NCBI GenBank assembly: GCA_003864495.1
Contig: ML133458.1
Location: forward strand, 372,001 to 436,000
Length of the DNA: 64,000 bases
Direction: 5' to 3'
From: Nemopilema nomurai
Taxonomy: Eukaryota; Cnidaria; Scyphozoa; Rhizostomeae; Rhizostomatidae
Of the stretch, positions 25,701-36,677 are shown in pieces. The notes below the pieces were generated by a model. That model saw nothing but the letters and a program-made list of their open reading frames with translations, was not told the DNA's origin and made no database searches. Position 1 is the first letter of the stretch, and the number at the start of each line of letters is the position of its first letter. The position numbers and the translations under genes are program-made.

Positions 25701-28655
25701 CGGCTATAGAATGACTTTGCATCCAGAATTATCTGAGTTTAGTTAAATGCATTCAACAGTGCATTTGCTTTTATACTGTTTGCTCTGTCCTTAATTTGAA
25801 ATTTGATCATTTTCAATAAGAGTATGAATTTTCTTGTCAGGTTTCCAAGTGCTGATGAATGCTTTGTCTGATTTGACTCTGGATACTCCAGATGCACCAA
25901 AGGTACTCCATTTGACAAATCATTTAATGAACAGTTCTATTTGATAATCCATTCTATTTTTGTGTATACTTAAGCTGAGTATATATACTTAAAATGGTTT
26001 TGATTGTACCTTTGCCTGTAAGTTAATGTATGCATGTATATGAATATATATATTGATGGAAAATGTTTGTACATCAATTATAGATTCTTGGTCAATTTAT
26101 GGCTAGAGCAATTGCTGATGATATTTTGAATCCAAACTTTGTCTCTGAATTTGAACACCCAACAGATCTTGGAAGGTAAAACTTTTTTGCATTTTCATTG
26201 CCTCAGTCTAACATTAATTTCATTGCCTCTACCTAACACTAAGATCTTCCATTATTGGTTCTGTTTGTACATAGTTGTTCTCATAGTGGTTAAATTGAAA
26301 TTTTAAATTTATTCAAATTGCAATCAATAATTAAATTCATGTTTTTACTAGAACTTGTATCAGATGTCTTCTTTCTGAGCAATCTTTCTTATGTTTCTGA
26401 TGGTTTTTGCCTCTAGGACAGCCATGTTTTAATTCAATAAGACAATCACTATATTTATTCATGAAGCAACGTTATATTAACAGACAATTGAACTGGTGAA
26501 ACTATAGCTCCCTATTAATGATATTTCCAGACCTTTTGACAACTTGACAGATGATGCTTTAGCGTATGGATTTCTTACAAAGAGTAAACAACTTGAACTA
26601 TGTTTCTAGGCAAGCTGTTGAGAAAACAAATGCTCTTTTGAAGATGAAGCATGGCATTGTCCGATTGGATAATGTTTGGGGGATTGGGGGTGGTTTGAGA
26701 CCTGTCAAGATTTTATCGAAGAAGGTTGGAACATAAATTTTAAAACATAACATTTGTGTTTTACGTTGATCCAGTCTTGCCCTTTTTACGAGCTTTGCAA
26801 ATGAATTTAGATATTAGGTCTTGCTATGCTGGGGCTTTTATGGATTTCAGAAGCAAACTGAATTGAATGTGCTTCTGATAATTTGAAAGCCCTGTTTTTA
26901 ATCAAGTGAAGTCATCCATATAGTTATCCAAGCCAGTCTTGCTTCTTATCGTCAAGTGCATCTCTCAAGTTCTTCTTTCTTTTGACTTGAAACTTTGGAC
27001 TGTGCGCTTTTAGCTACCAAGTAATAATGTAGCCTACTTTTTTATTTCTTTAGAAGGCCAATATATGTTCATTTGTTTCATGTTCATTCATTTGTGTAGT
27101 TCATTCACTTATTGCCTTTATTCTTTCCATGTTGATAGATAATCTTGCTGCTTAAAGAGTATTTGTGCTCAAAGGATTCCAAAGAGGTGATGATTAAAAG
27201 TGAATTAATTTGTCATTTTATAAAAATTTTCAATTTTTTATTCTTTTACAAACATTGAGCATATCTTCAATGTTCCCTATTTGGCATTTCATTGTATATT
27301 AAATATAAATATACATTAAGATGTATATACATTTGGAATTATTTATATAGGTTTTTAAATATTTCTCTCATTTCTTCAGGCTCTGAGATGTGTGCATGAC
27401 CTAGATGTTCCACATTTCCATCATGAAATTGTTTATGAGGTAAGTTCTTTCCTACTCTGCTTTTTCAATATATATATATATAATCCCTAGTTGTAACCTA
27501 TATATATATAACCTCCTAGTGTCTAAATGGTATTTTTTTCCTTGCAAGGCAATCCTACTTGTACTGGAATCAGGCTCTGAAAGTGTTATGGATTCCATCA
27601 TCCAGCTTCTCAAGGAATTTGCAGACAGTGCTTTGATAACAAAGAATCAACTTATAAATGTATGTGAATTATTTTGTAGTCCTTTCTTGACATCCAGAAT
27701 GTTTTTGCCACACCTTCATCAAAATCTTGAGATATGACTTCCATTTTGATTTTATGAATTACTTGCTGGTTTGATGAATTATTTTCATATAATTCAATAC
27801 TTATGATGTCTGGTTACAAACTTTTGTAGAACCATCAATATGTAAGGAAAAATGCCTGTATCATAATCAAACTCTAAGGTTATCAATCTTAAATATTTCC
27901 TGGACAGCACAATGTCATGATTTGATCCGCTTGCTAATATGGTCACACTTCAACTTTCCATCAGGGTTTTCAACGTGCATACAACGCAATGGATGATATT
28001 GTTTTGGACATTCCTCATGCTTACCAAACACTCCATGCGTTTGTTGACCGGTGTGCCAGAGCAAGAGTTGTTTCACTGTCTCTCAGGGATCAAGCACCCT
28101 CAAGGTACCTTTGTGTTTAATCTCTAGGTTCAGCCTCTTGATATATATACATGTTACCCAATTTACATAGAGAAGTACCCAGCGATAAAAATTGCTACCT
28201 CAGATTTAGAGACTTCAATTGAAAATGCACAGGCCCTTCTTTTTCTACTTGTTGAAAATTGTTGAAAAGTTAGATATTTATAATAAAATATATTCTTATT
28301 TATATATTAGAATTGACAACCAATGTTGTGGAAATACAATTTTTGTACCCTCTTTGTGCAACTGCCTCCCCTGCTCAAAATTGTATTTCACAGCCCTAGA
28401 TTAGCATGGCACAACTCATATCTAAACAGAGTTTTATTCTTTGGAAATTAAAATTTTGAAGCATATAACTATTGCCATTAAGACATTTGAATCACACGTA
28501 AGCAGCTATAAATTATATGTAGCTAATACTTTCAGGGTTATTGTCATAATATGTCTCCTAACATGTTTCCTATTTATTGTTGTTTTAGAGGACGCAAACG
28601 TTTTGTCAGTGAAGGAGATGGTGGATCCATGAAGTTTCAGGCATTCAAGATCTAG
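22760..28655 (+). CDS. PDCD4: programmed cell death protein 4
   Basis: Translation repressor that binds the eIF4A helicase through MA3 domains. Fifteen exons: 22760-23024, 23721-23821, 23953-24027, 24137-24172, 24703-24744, 24863-24901, 25488-25569, 25841-25902, 26084-26175, 26610-26724, 27139-27186, 27380-27439, 27549-27659, 27965-28104, 28589-28655. All joints are GT-AG and in phase; the product is 444 aa (human 469). Landmarks: a basic N-terminus, GRGQPKKGGAGGKGTWG across the exon 1/2 joint, first MA3 about residues 137-250 (EYFCHGDTKEVA; REMTSRLLSDLYG), second MA3 about 304-415 (VPHFHHEIVYEAILLVLES; LDIPHAY), and the tail GRKRFVSEGDGG. The start codon has good context (aacATGg). Exons 5 and 6 (42 and 39 nt) encode a poorly conserved part of MA3-1 and are slightly less certain. 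Confidence 0.95.
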
Positions 28656-28753
28656 CAACAACTCACCTTATGTCAGTTTAGGCTTGATGGTCTTTCATTA
28701 AGTTAACAAATGGTGAAATCTTGGCTGTGCAATTTGATGCTTGGCTAAAGTGA

Positions 28754-28759
28754 AATAAA
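28754..28759 (+). other. candidate poly(A) signal for PDCD4
   Basis: AATAAA lies about 100 bases after the PDCD4 stop codon at 28653-28655. Position and strand fit a short 3' untranslated region. Confidence 0.5.
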
Positions 28760-29773
28760 CAGAAATCATAATTAGCAGTCATTTTCAAGATGCAGTTGGT
28801 TTCAAGTATTTTTAAAATTTTACAAATCTTTAATCTAACATTCCTGCATGTCACATTGGCTTGCAGGTAGTTTAACATAATCATATTTTTACTTAAGTAT
28901 GACATTTTGCTACAAATCACAGGTTAGATACATCAAAATATGAAGATTCCTCTCTTTTTATACAGAACTATAAGGTGAAACAATGATAACTTTTGATGAC
29001 ATTTGGGCTTAGTTTCATGAAATTCTAATCAGCAACTAGGGACTAAGTTATTCTTTATCATAGGATTACAGTTGAATTGCAAGATTATACGTTTCTGTAG
29101 TACCCACATGAATGCAGTTTCTCGAAATGCCACTGTAAATAGACGTTTGATTGTCTAAACAACACCATTATGTACTCCTATCATTTGTTGTCATTCTCTT
29201 GTCTTACTGAGTTCTGCCCACACCATTACACAATTGTTGCAAAGTTTTGGAGAGGATAAACAGTACCAAACAGTCTTATTCAATGCTCTCATTTATTTAT
29301 GTTAAAGTTTCTTCTGTTAATGAAATATTCTGTTAATGACTCCAGTATTGATGCCCACCTTTGTATTACCAAGAAAGTGTTGAGATATTTGGGTTTGATG
29401 CCTAACAATCGCACTGTCAGTTAAGAATACATTAAACTTTGATCAATTTTCATTATCCCTTGTTGTAAATTCAGGGAATTTGAGCAATACGATAATACCA
29501 GATAGAAAAACGAATTCACTAGTAAGATATTATCGAAAAAAGTTTGGTTTTCATTCAACTCAATTCAGCAGCTCGGCACCAGGGCGGTTGCATTTCCCAT
29601 GTACCCGCCCAACCAATCACAATCAACATGGTGAGGTAATGATTTGCTCGACTCTATATACCTGGACAATATACTGATGACAGTCTACTTTGATCTGAGC
29701 AAACGCTCACTTATTCGTGATATGACTTTATAAATCAGATAGAAGCTATGGTCAAGGATTATGCTTGGGGTAA

Positions 29774-29940
29774 CATGCACCGCGGAGCGTTGAGAAAAGT
29801 GAGGGGGGGTCTAAAAGATATGGGGGGGGGCTAAAACCATTTAAAAAGGCTTTATTGGTAGTTTATTACTTGTTATTTGGCATTTCTTGCAAAACTGGGG
29901 GGGTCAAAGCCCCCTCAGCCCCCCTGCTCCGCGGTGCCTG
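29774..29940. mobile_element. short nonautonomous element with inverted terminal repeats
   Basis: The left end reads catgcaccgcggagc and the right end, read in reverse complement, caggcaccgcggagc: 15-bp termini differing at one base. The interior is G-rich on the left and C-rich on the right, as in many small hAT-like elements of marine invertebrates. It is 167 bp long with no coding capacity. I could not find a matching 8-bp target duplication, so the family assignment is tentative. Confidence 0.6.
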
Positions 29941-32357
29941 GGAAAGCCTTTTTGTCGCAGGAATCTGCAAATATCTGAAAAGGAGGAATATGCAAAGTTG
30001 TGTTATCCTTCGAGGCTATTCTTAGGCTATCCTTGCTAAAGGATGCTACAAATTGGCATGTTTTTAGCATGCCACTGCGAATAAATTATACAAGGGTAGG
30101 TAGTTTATAAATGTGCCACCGTTGTTCATGTTTAAAGAGAAAAACGTAGATACCCTTAAGCTGCAAATTTGGTAAATTATCGCAAGATTCCAATGTAGGC
30201 CGGATGCTAAATTTTTCAAAATGCGGGTAAATATAAAATTTCAATTTACGCTAACAGAGTGAATTTTCCAAGCGAACGAAAAAGGAAGGGTTAAATCGTA
30301 AATATTATATATTCAATAATTTCAAACTTTCATATAATCTAAAACAACGGCCTAGAATATATGGCAATCGGGAAATCAAGAGGATATCTTTGCAGCCCAT
30401 CCAGCCTTTCCAACTGTCTATGGGTATCAAAACAGAAGTATTCTGAAAATAGATTTTTGTGACGTGACTGTTTTAAAAGCCGGGAGAAGAGCGCCGATAC
30501 AAGCAGCCGGAACAACAATTATTGGTTACCTGGCCTCACAGTTGCCAATAAAAAAGTATCAAATTTCCTGGACTAAAGTTAGATCTAGATCAGTTTGCTT
30601 CTAGATAAGTTTGCTTCTTTTTGATATGGGAAATTTTATATCAAGCATAACACGACTACATATTTCAAGGCCTGCATCCGAAGCAATTCTTAAATGGTTT
30701 ACATAAAAAAGTATCCACGAAGACATATTGCCTTGCACCAAAATTGCTTGCAAAGCCTTAACTTGTACATAATTTCAATAAAAAATATGGGAGTCGTTTA
30801 TTTGCATGAGAGTATAGCAAAATCTTCAGGACACAATGTCTAAGCTAGTTAGCTGGAATAAATGTATATATAAAAGCAGTGATGTGCCTAGACCATTTAG
30901 ATTGGAGAGGAGTTTAGAAAAAAATTGACCAACTATATTTTTTTAACCAACTTTTCATCCACAGAATATTTGTTTAACAGTTTCAAACTTGAACAAAGCT
31001 CCCAATTAACGTTCGTGACACGCCCCCCATCGGCACATCCCTGATAAAAGTTTGATGATAAATTCTAAAGTTTAATAATATAGTTCTTTTATATATGCAT
31101 AAATGCTTTCTTTTTGATAGAGGATATAAACATGTTACGCATGCGTGTATATAAACATGTTACCCAGGACCCACGGTTTGGTCAATGCTATGTTGCTCCG
31201 ACCGCATTGCCCAGATAGTGTCACAGGCGAGTTTTATGCTGCACTTCTGAGTATACTTTTCTATTCACGTATATAATTAGTTAGTAATTAAAATTGCCAG
31301 TTACTTAGGTCAGACCCATATCTTCTTCGGGTAAATGGATCTTCCATTTAAGTTAAGATAAATTTATTTATTAACACGTATTTTCTTTTAAGAAACTAGA
31401 GATCCGGTGCTATGATGCAGATTCTTGAATTTTCCGGCCATTTTTCTATCAAGGTTCCTTTCTCTTCTCAAAGCGTGCTTCAAGGGCAACGTAAGTAGCT
31501 CACTCACATTCAGATATGAGGTAATATACGTAACGGCTAATTCGAAGAATGATTAAAAATGTCTTTTTTAGTCCCCAAACAACTTTGCTTCAAACAACTG
31601 CAAGTCAAGTGTAGTGTTGCAATATATGTGAAGTCTACTCAGGGCCGTAAATCTATATTGCCAATTGAGGGGTGGTCAGCCGAACCAATGAAGACAAATT
31701 ATGCAGTGCTTGGTAGCAAACCGCTTGAAAAAACAATTGTGTGAGAATTGTTGAACTTAAGAGGATTTTTCAGCTTTTTGGATTTATGTGGATTTGTCGT
31801 AATCCATCAAGACATATTCAATTCTTTTCTTACAGATCTATTAAGATTTACGCAAGATTTTTGAAATTTTCTAGGGATTCGCCCTCTAGACCTAGTCACC
31901 AGTTGAAAATTTGGCGAAAAAGAGGTTTGCGGCAACTTTGTAACTTTGGTTGCATTGTAGTTTGTAGAAAACCTAAGCTTTCAAAAAAAGCCATTAAGAA
32001 AAGCAACTTCTTTAACTTGATTGACCCAGATTATGAGTTTACAAAAAAAGAATCGAAACAGTTCAAGAATCAAACGACGAGACGCGCTAATCGACTGTTT
32101 CCACATGAAGCTCTCAGATTATTTTCGAAAATGACCTCTAACTGACAGCGTTCGTAGCACGGCTAACATAAATGATTTGCAATGCTTTGCTTGCGTGAAT
32201 TTTGAACCTTTTTACACCCCATGAATGGTTTGAGATCCTCAAGTCCACTTCTGCAATTGAGATCTTGAGCAGCAAGGTACTGCAAATCCATTTTAAGGTC
32301 AAAGCTCCTTTCCAGCTTCTTCCAGTTTTCCGTTGGATGCCTTTAATAACATTTCTT

Positions 32358-32900
32358 CTATTTGTAGTTTGTAGGAATCGTATTGCTCAACCTTTCTGTT
32401 ATTGTTTCTATTTCAAGGTCTTGAGCTTCAAAATACATAGGCTTGTAGAACTCTCTTGAAAAAAAGGAAAGTGGAGATTGCTGCTGTACCATAATATGTG
32501 ATCGTGCTAGGTCGACTTCTTTTCCTAGAAACTGTTGCTTCATCTGTGTCATAGCAGTTGCTCAACGGTATCATAAAACAGTTCGAACGAGGTATCATTC
32601 ATTCCGGTCCCGTTTCAGCGTGTTTACTCTGTCAATAGCAAGATCATATGATTCAAGTGCGGACAGATTTGGGTCTTGCAGAGTTTAGCTGAACTTGTCA
32701 ACCTGCTTCATTATCATACAACTTAGCTTGCAACCGAACAGATACGTAAACTTGCTCGTGCTAGCTTTTAGACCTGTCGCTTTGATCCTTTGCTCACCAT
32801 CAGTGATGCAATTTTCGTCTCTTAAGAGACTTTGGATCTCTTCAAAGTTATCAAGGATGCCTTCAAGAGCCTGTCCCGTACCGTCAATCTTGTTGGGCAT
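32358..32900 (-). pseudogene. decayed hAT/ZMYM1-like transposase fragment
   Basis: Two open stretches on the minus strand, 32900-32685 and 32552-32358, are separated by stops and frame changes. The first (with EEIQSLLRDENCITDGEQRI, then KASTSKFTYLFGC) and the second (SFFSREFYKPMYFEAQDLEI) resemble, in order, the middle and later parts of hAT-type DUF4371/ZMYM1-like transposase proteins. Stops between them show it is not functional. The family call is from memory of the domain pattern, not from a search. Confidence 0.45.
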
Positions 32901-33076
32901 AAGTCATGCAGTCCAGCATATGGACATATCGACAAAGTGGCCACAGCAGCATAGGCTTTTGATCAACGGTAACTAGTCAACAGCAAGCATCAGAGTAGCA
33001 TTTAACAGAAGATGTTTTTACCTTTGATAGTTACATCTGACGTTGCGATGGCAATACCGGCTTTGTTCTCCGGCTT

Positions 33077-34324
33077 TGTTACTGAAGTTCTGTTACTTGA
33101 GTTGGTTTCTGTCCTGCACAATTAAAGACATAAGGGAATCAGTGTCTTGTGCAAGAGGTATCAGCCACAAAGTTACAAGTCAGTTTGTTCTTGATGCCAC
33201 ATTGCTGTTGTCCTTGGACGAAAGGCACGAAAGTTAGTGAAACATTAGCAATCAATTTCCACAAGGCAGATGGCTACTGACAAATTCATTTATCGGATCG
33301 CACACAAAGATGACTCCGCTATAATCGAGAGATTCATGACTGATCATTTCTTTCCATGCGAACCAATATCAAAAGCAATGAAAGTAGCTGAAATCCCATC
33401 GGATGTGGACAGTGCTTTGACTTTAGTCACTCGCTGTCTCGCTGAGCCCATAAGTATTTTGACTTTCGATCAGGATGACAAGATTGTCGGCGTGTGCCTG
33501 AATGTCCCTTACGAAGGACCAACGGAGATAGCAGACCATCACTTGGCAAAACAAAAGTATGTTCCGGTAGGGCTGTTCGGGTTTGCCGTTCTTAGAGTCT
33601 TCTTTGGGATGATAGAAAAAGGCCTTGATGAGGCACTTGCCACAAAAATGTCTTACAGCAAACCTGTGTTCCTTCATTTTCTGTGTGTGGATAAGAAGTA
33701 CAAAGGACATGGTCTCGCAATCAAGCTGATAGACTATGCAATGAAGAATGCACAACGGCGAGGTTATGATTCTGCCATATCTATTGCAACTGCCAAGGCA
33801 ACGCAAATCATGTCCAAGAGAAATGGGTTTGATGTTCTGAGCCTGGTCAAACACGAAGATTTTCTAGACGAAAATGGCACCCGGCTGCTGAACTGCGACG
33901 ATGGCACAGACGAGGCGCAAGTCGTTTACAAGCGGTTCTTACCTGCACAAGAGCTTTTGGCAGAACTACTGATTCAAGTCTAAGCTAGCCTTTGGTATGA
34001 CCAATTGACAATTGCCGTTCAAGCTGTGAAAGTCAAAATACGCGAATTTATTTTATAGCAAAGACGTTATAAGAAACGGTAGGAGAAGTTTTCGAAAGTT
34101 AGAATATAACCCTTCAAACTTTTATAATTTGCAATTTTAATTCTCCGAAACCGTCTTTGTCAAGTACCGGAGTCTGGACCCTCACGGACATTAACCTATT
34201 TAAATATAATCCCTTTTGCATTCATTCAGTATCACACGTTCCGCAACCTACGCTTTCTACGTTTTCACGTGTATCGTTCTAAGAATATGACAAGTTTATA
34301 GCCATGAATCATTGTCTCTCTCTG
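33077..34324. repeat. left arm of a large inverted duplication
   Basis: This 1248-bp arm is the near-identical reverse complement of 35390-36677. Identity extends well beyond the acetyltransferase coding region on both sides, covering the upstream flank and about 340 bp downstream of the stop. Relative to the other arm it lacks 40 bp: a 37-bp segment bounded by a shared tgtgca, and 3 bp nearby. Confidence 0.92.
33270..33983 (+). CDS. GNAT-family N-acetyltransferase, arylalkylamine-type, copy 1
   Basis: Intronless gene for a 237-aa protein resembling dopamine/arylalkylamine N-acetyltransferases, enzymes that transfer acetyl from acetyl-CoA to amines. The opening IYRIAHKDDSAIIERFM is typical of the family. 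The acetyl-CoA loop is K143-Y-K-G146-H-G148, a K-variant of the Q/RxxGxG/A motif, after VFLHFLCVDKKY. The start at MATDKF is supported by good context (ggcagATGg) and by an in-frame TAG eight codons upstream in this copy. No secretion or membrane signal is seen, so it is probably cytosolic. It has an inverted twin at 35731-36477 with nine amino-acid differences. The actual substrate cannot be told from sequence. Confidence 0.9.
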   Translation: MATDKFIYRIAHKDDSAIIERFMTDHFFPCEPISKAMKVAEIPSDVDSALTLVTRCLAEPISILTFDQDDKIVGVCLNVPYEGPTEIADHHLAKQKYVPVGLFGFAVLRVFFGMIEKGLDEALATKMSYSKPVFLHFLCVDKKYKGHGLAIKLIDYAMKNAQRRGYDSAISIATAKATQIMSKRNGFDVLSLVKHEDFLDENGTRLLNCDDGTDEAQVVYKRFLPAQELLAELLIQV

Positions 34325-34786
34325 AGCATAGCGGACAAATCTTGATTGGTTGTTGGCGAGATCCCCTTCTTGGGAATCCTCCAGGCAATACACCAATCAC
34401 GTTGCGAGAATCAACCTCAGAAGGCCAAATTTCAGCATTTTAACCACTTCTCGTTTAAAAAACCCGGTGTAAAATTTGCTGGCATGTTTTGGTTACTTTT
34501 TCCGACTAAACTACTCTTGCTCGATCTTTCACGCGAACATTTGCTCGATCTTTCTTGGTTGAAGAAATATCGCTATTCAAATATAGTGCAAGTTGTACTT
34601 ACCACTCCCTCGACATTATCCACCCTCTTTATTGAAATTTCTGTTGAAATTGTACCAATTTTTTGGAAATAAGATGCTTTTGCATTTGCCACTGGACTAG
34701 AATTTAATCAATGGCGACAGCACGTAACTCATCAGCGGAAAGTGGCGGGAAAATATCACGTGCTATCGCCTCTTTTTATACTGGTT

Positions 34787-34941
34787 CAGGGGTGCAACTA
34801 GGATATTTTAAGGGCAGGGGCTTCGTGGTATAAATGGGGCATAAAGATATTGGATTTCCATGGGAATAGGGAAAAATTCATTTCCTTGCCAAAAGGGCAG
34901 GGGTTGTAACCCCCACAGCCCCCCCCTTAGATGCGCCCCTG
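34787..34941. mobile_element. hAT-like MITE with CAGGGG termini
   Basis: The left end reads caggggtgcaactagg and the right end, reverse complemented, caggggcgcatctaagg. These imperfect inverted termini starting CAGGGG are typical of hAT-superfamily elements. It is 155 bp, noncoding, and G/C-run rich near its right end. The 8 bases outside each end do not match, so a target duplication is absent or eroded. Confidence 0.6.
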
Positions 34942-34988
34942 TGATTGCCTTCTTTGACCTCGTGGCGTGGCCCTCATGATACGGTTTG

Positions 34989-35360
34989 TCAAGAAGAAAA
35001 ATAATTTGTTTTAAACTGAAGTACGCTTATGAACTTGGCTGCCTTCAGTTTGAGGATTTCCATATCTGTTCTTTTCAAATCTGTCTTTCTGGGCTTTGCA
35101 AAAATTGATTCAAAATCAGATGATGTTGTTTTGAATGCATCAAGTGCTTTCGCCTTTTCACACAGGGTGTCCCAACTGTCACAGTGCCGAGTTGATGCTC
35201 TCAAAATAGAATGAAAGTTTTCCACTGGATATTCATCAATTACATTTAAATGATCAAGAATGAGCTGAAAAAGTGGATGACCTATTTGTTTTAAAAGTTG
35301 CTTAGACGTCTTCAACATGATTAATTCAACGAGATGCGAATATGGGTAAGAATAACCCAA
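34989..35360 (-). pseudogene. fragment of an uncharacterised repetitive-element protein
   Basis: A 123-codon open frame, open to its upstream end, contains VIDEYPVENFHSILRASTRH followed by a KAKALDAF helix and a Lys-rich end (LKRTDMEILKLKAAKF). The E-N-F-H-S-x-x-R pattern recalls multi-copy, transposon-associated proteins seen in cnidarian genomes, but I cannot name the family with confidence. It ends 30 bp before the right arm of the inverted duplication, and looks truncated. Confidence 0.35.
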
Positions 35361-35389
35361 TCCTGGTCACGGCACCAAAATGTGAAGCA

Positions 35390-36677
35390 CAGAGAGAGAC
35401 AATGATTCATGGCTATAAACTTGTCATATTCTTAGAACGATACACGTGAACACGTAGAAAGCGTAGGTTGCGGAACGTGTGATACTGAATGAATGCAAAA
35501 GGGATTATATTTAAATAGGTTAATGTCCGTTAGGGTCCAGACTCCGGTACTTGACAAAGACGGTTTCGGAGAATTAAAATTGCAAATTATAAAAGTTTGA
35601 AGGGCTATATTCTAACTTTCGAAAACTACTCCTACCGTTTCTTATAACGTCTTTGCTATAAAATAAATTCGCGTATTTTGACTTTCACAGCTTGAACGGC
35701 AATTGTCAATTGGTCATACCAAAGGCTAGCTTAGACTTGAATCAGTAGTTCTGCCAAAAGCTCTTGTGCAGGTAAGAACCGCTTGTAAACGACTTGCGCC
35801 TCGTCTGTGCCATCGTCGCAGTTCAGCAGCCGGGTGCCATTTTCGTCTAGAAAATCTTCGTGTTTGACCAGGCTCAGAACATCAAACCCACTTCTCTTGA
35901 ACAGGATTTGCGATGCCTTGGCAGTTGCAATAGATATAGCAGAATCATAACCTCGCCTTTGTGCATTCTTCATTGCATAGTCTATCATCTTGATTCCGAG
36001 ACCATGTCCTTTGTACTTCTTATCCACACACAGAAAATGAAGGAACACAGGTTTGCTGTAAGACATTTTTGTGGCAAGTGCCTCATCAAGGCCTTTTTCT
36101 ATCATCCCAAAGAAGACTCTAAGAACGGCAAACCCGAACAGCCCTACCGGAACATACTTTTGTTTTGCCAAGTGATGGTCAGCTATCTCCGTTGGTCCTT
36201 CGTAAGGGACATTCAGGCACACGCCGACAATCTTGTCATCCTGATCGAAAGTCAAAATACTTATGGGCTCAGCGAGACAGTGAGTGACAGAAGTCAAAGC
36301 ACTGTCCACATCCGATGGGATTTCAGCTACATTCATTGCTTTTGATATTGGTTCGCATGGAAAGAAATGATCAGTCATGAATCTCTCGATTATAGCGGAG
36401 TCATCTTTGTGTGCGATCCGATAAATGAATTTGTCAGTAGCCATCTGCCTTGTGGAAATTGATTGCTGATGTTTCACTAACTTTCGTGCCTTTCGTCCAA
36501 GGACAACAGCAATGTGGCATCAAGAACAAACTGACTTGTAACTTTGTGACTGGTTCCTCTTACACAAGACACTGATTCCCTTATGTCTTTAATTGTGCAA
36601 ACTACCGAGTCTCAAGTTAATCCATTGGAATGTGCAGGACAGAAACCAAGTTCTCAAGTAACAGAGCTTCAGTAACA
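35390..36677. repeat. right arm of a large inverted duplication
   Basis: Reverse-complement partner of 33077-34324 (1288 bp). Identity begins at the cagagagagac at 35390 and ends near 36677, after which the two flanks are unrelated. This arm keeps the 37-bp segment missing from the left arm. Confidence 0.92.
35731..36477 (-). CDS. GNAT-family N-acetyltransferase, arylalkylamine-type, copy 2
   Basis: Inverted twin of the gene at 33270-33983. The conserved start is the Met at 36444 (MATDKF); the open frame extends eleven codons further to 36477 only because the TAG found upstream in copy 1 is CAG here, so the longer start is probably not used. The coding frame is intact at 237 aa from the conserved start. 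Differences from copy 1: K38N, L52S, R55H, A150G, L153M, T178S, M181L, S182F, N185S. The acetyl-CoA loop is unchanged. Two of the changes sit just after it and four lie at 178-185. Both copies look functional. Confidence 0.9.
   Translation of the reverse strand: MKHQQSISTRQMATDKFIYRIAHKDDSAIIERFMTDHFFPCEPISKAMNVAEIPSDVDSALTSVTHCLAEPISILTFDQDDKIVGVCLNVPYEGPTEIADHHLAKQKYVPVGLFGFAVLRVFFGMIEKGLDEALATKMSYSKPVFLHFLCVDKKYKGHGLGIKMIDYAMKNAQRRGYDSAISIATAKASQILFKRSGFDVLSLVKHEDFLDENGTRLLNCDDGTDEAQVVYKRFLPAQELLAELLIQV

Larger units (their letters stand above)
28760..33076. other. intergenic, repeat-rich
   Basis: No host gene was recognised. The stretch contains a short inverted-terminal-repeat element (29774-29940) and a decayed hAT-like transposase (about 32358-32900). 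The open frame at 31741-32145 is rich in Lys, Arg and Phe but matches nothing I know. Confidence 0.5.
34325..35389. other. spacer of the inverted duplication
   Basis: About 1.07 kb of non-duplicated DNA separates the two arms. It contains a 155-bp inverted-terminal-repeat element (34787-34941) and, on the minus strand, a fragment that looks like a repetitive-element protein (34989-35360). No host gene is evident. Confidence 0.6.

Noticed and set aside
31741..32145. 134-codon Lys/Arg/Phe-rich open frame
   Set aside because: Starts at a non-ATG codon, matches no family I know, and its composition is what AT-rich noncoding DNA gives by chance.
33423..36345. Open frames of 143 and 161 codons antisense to the two acetyltransferase genes
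   Set aside because: They mirror each other because the genes are duplicated, and have no features of their own; the sense frames encode a known fold.
35731..36477. Upstream Met (MKHQQS) as the start of acetyltransferase copy 2
   Set aside because: The twin gene has an in-frame stop between this position and MATDKF, so the shared downstream Met is the likely start.
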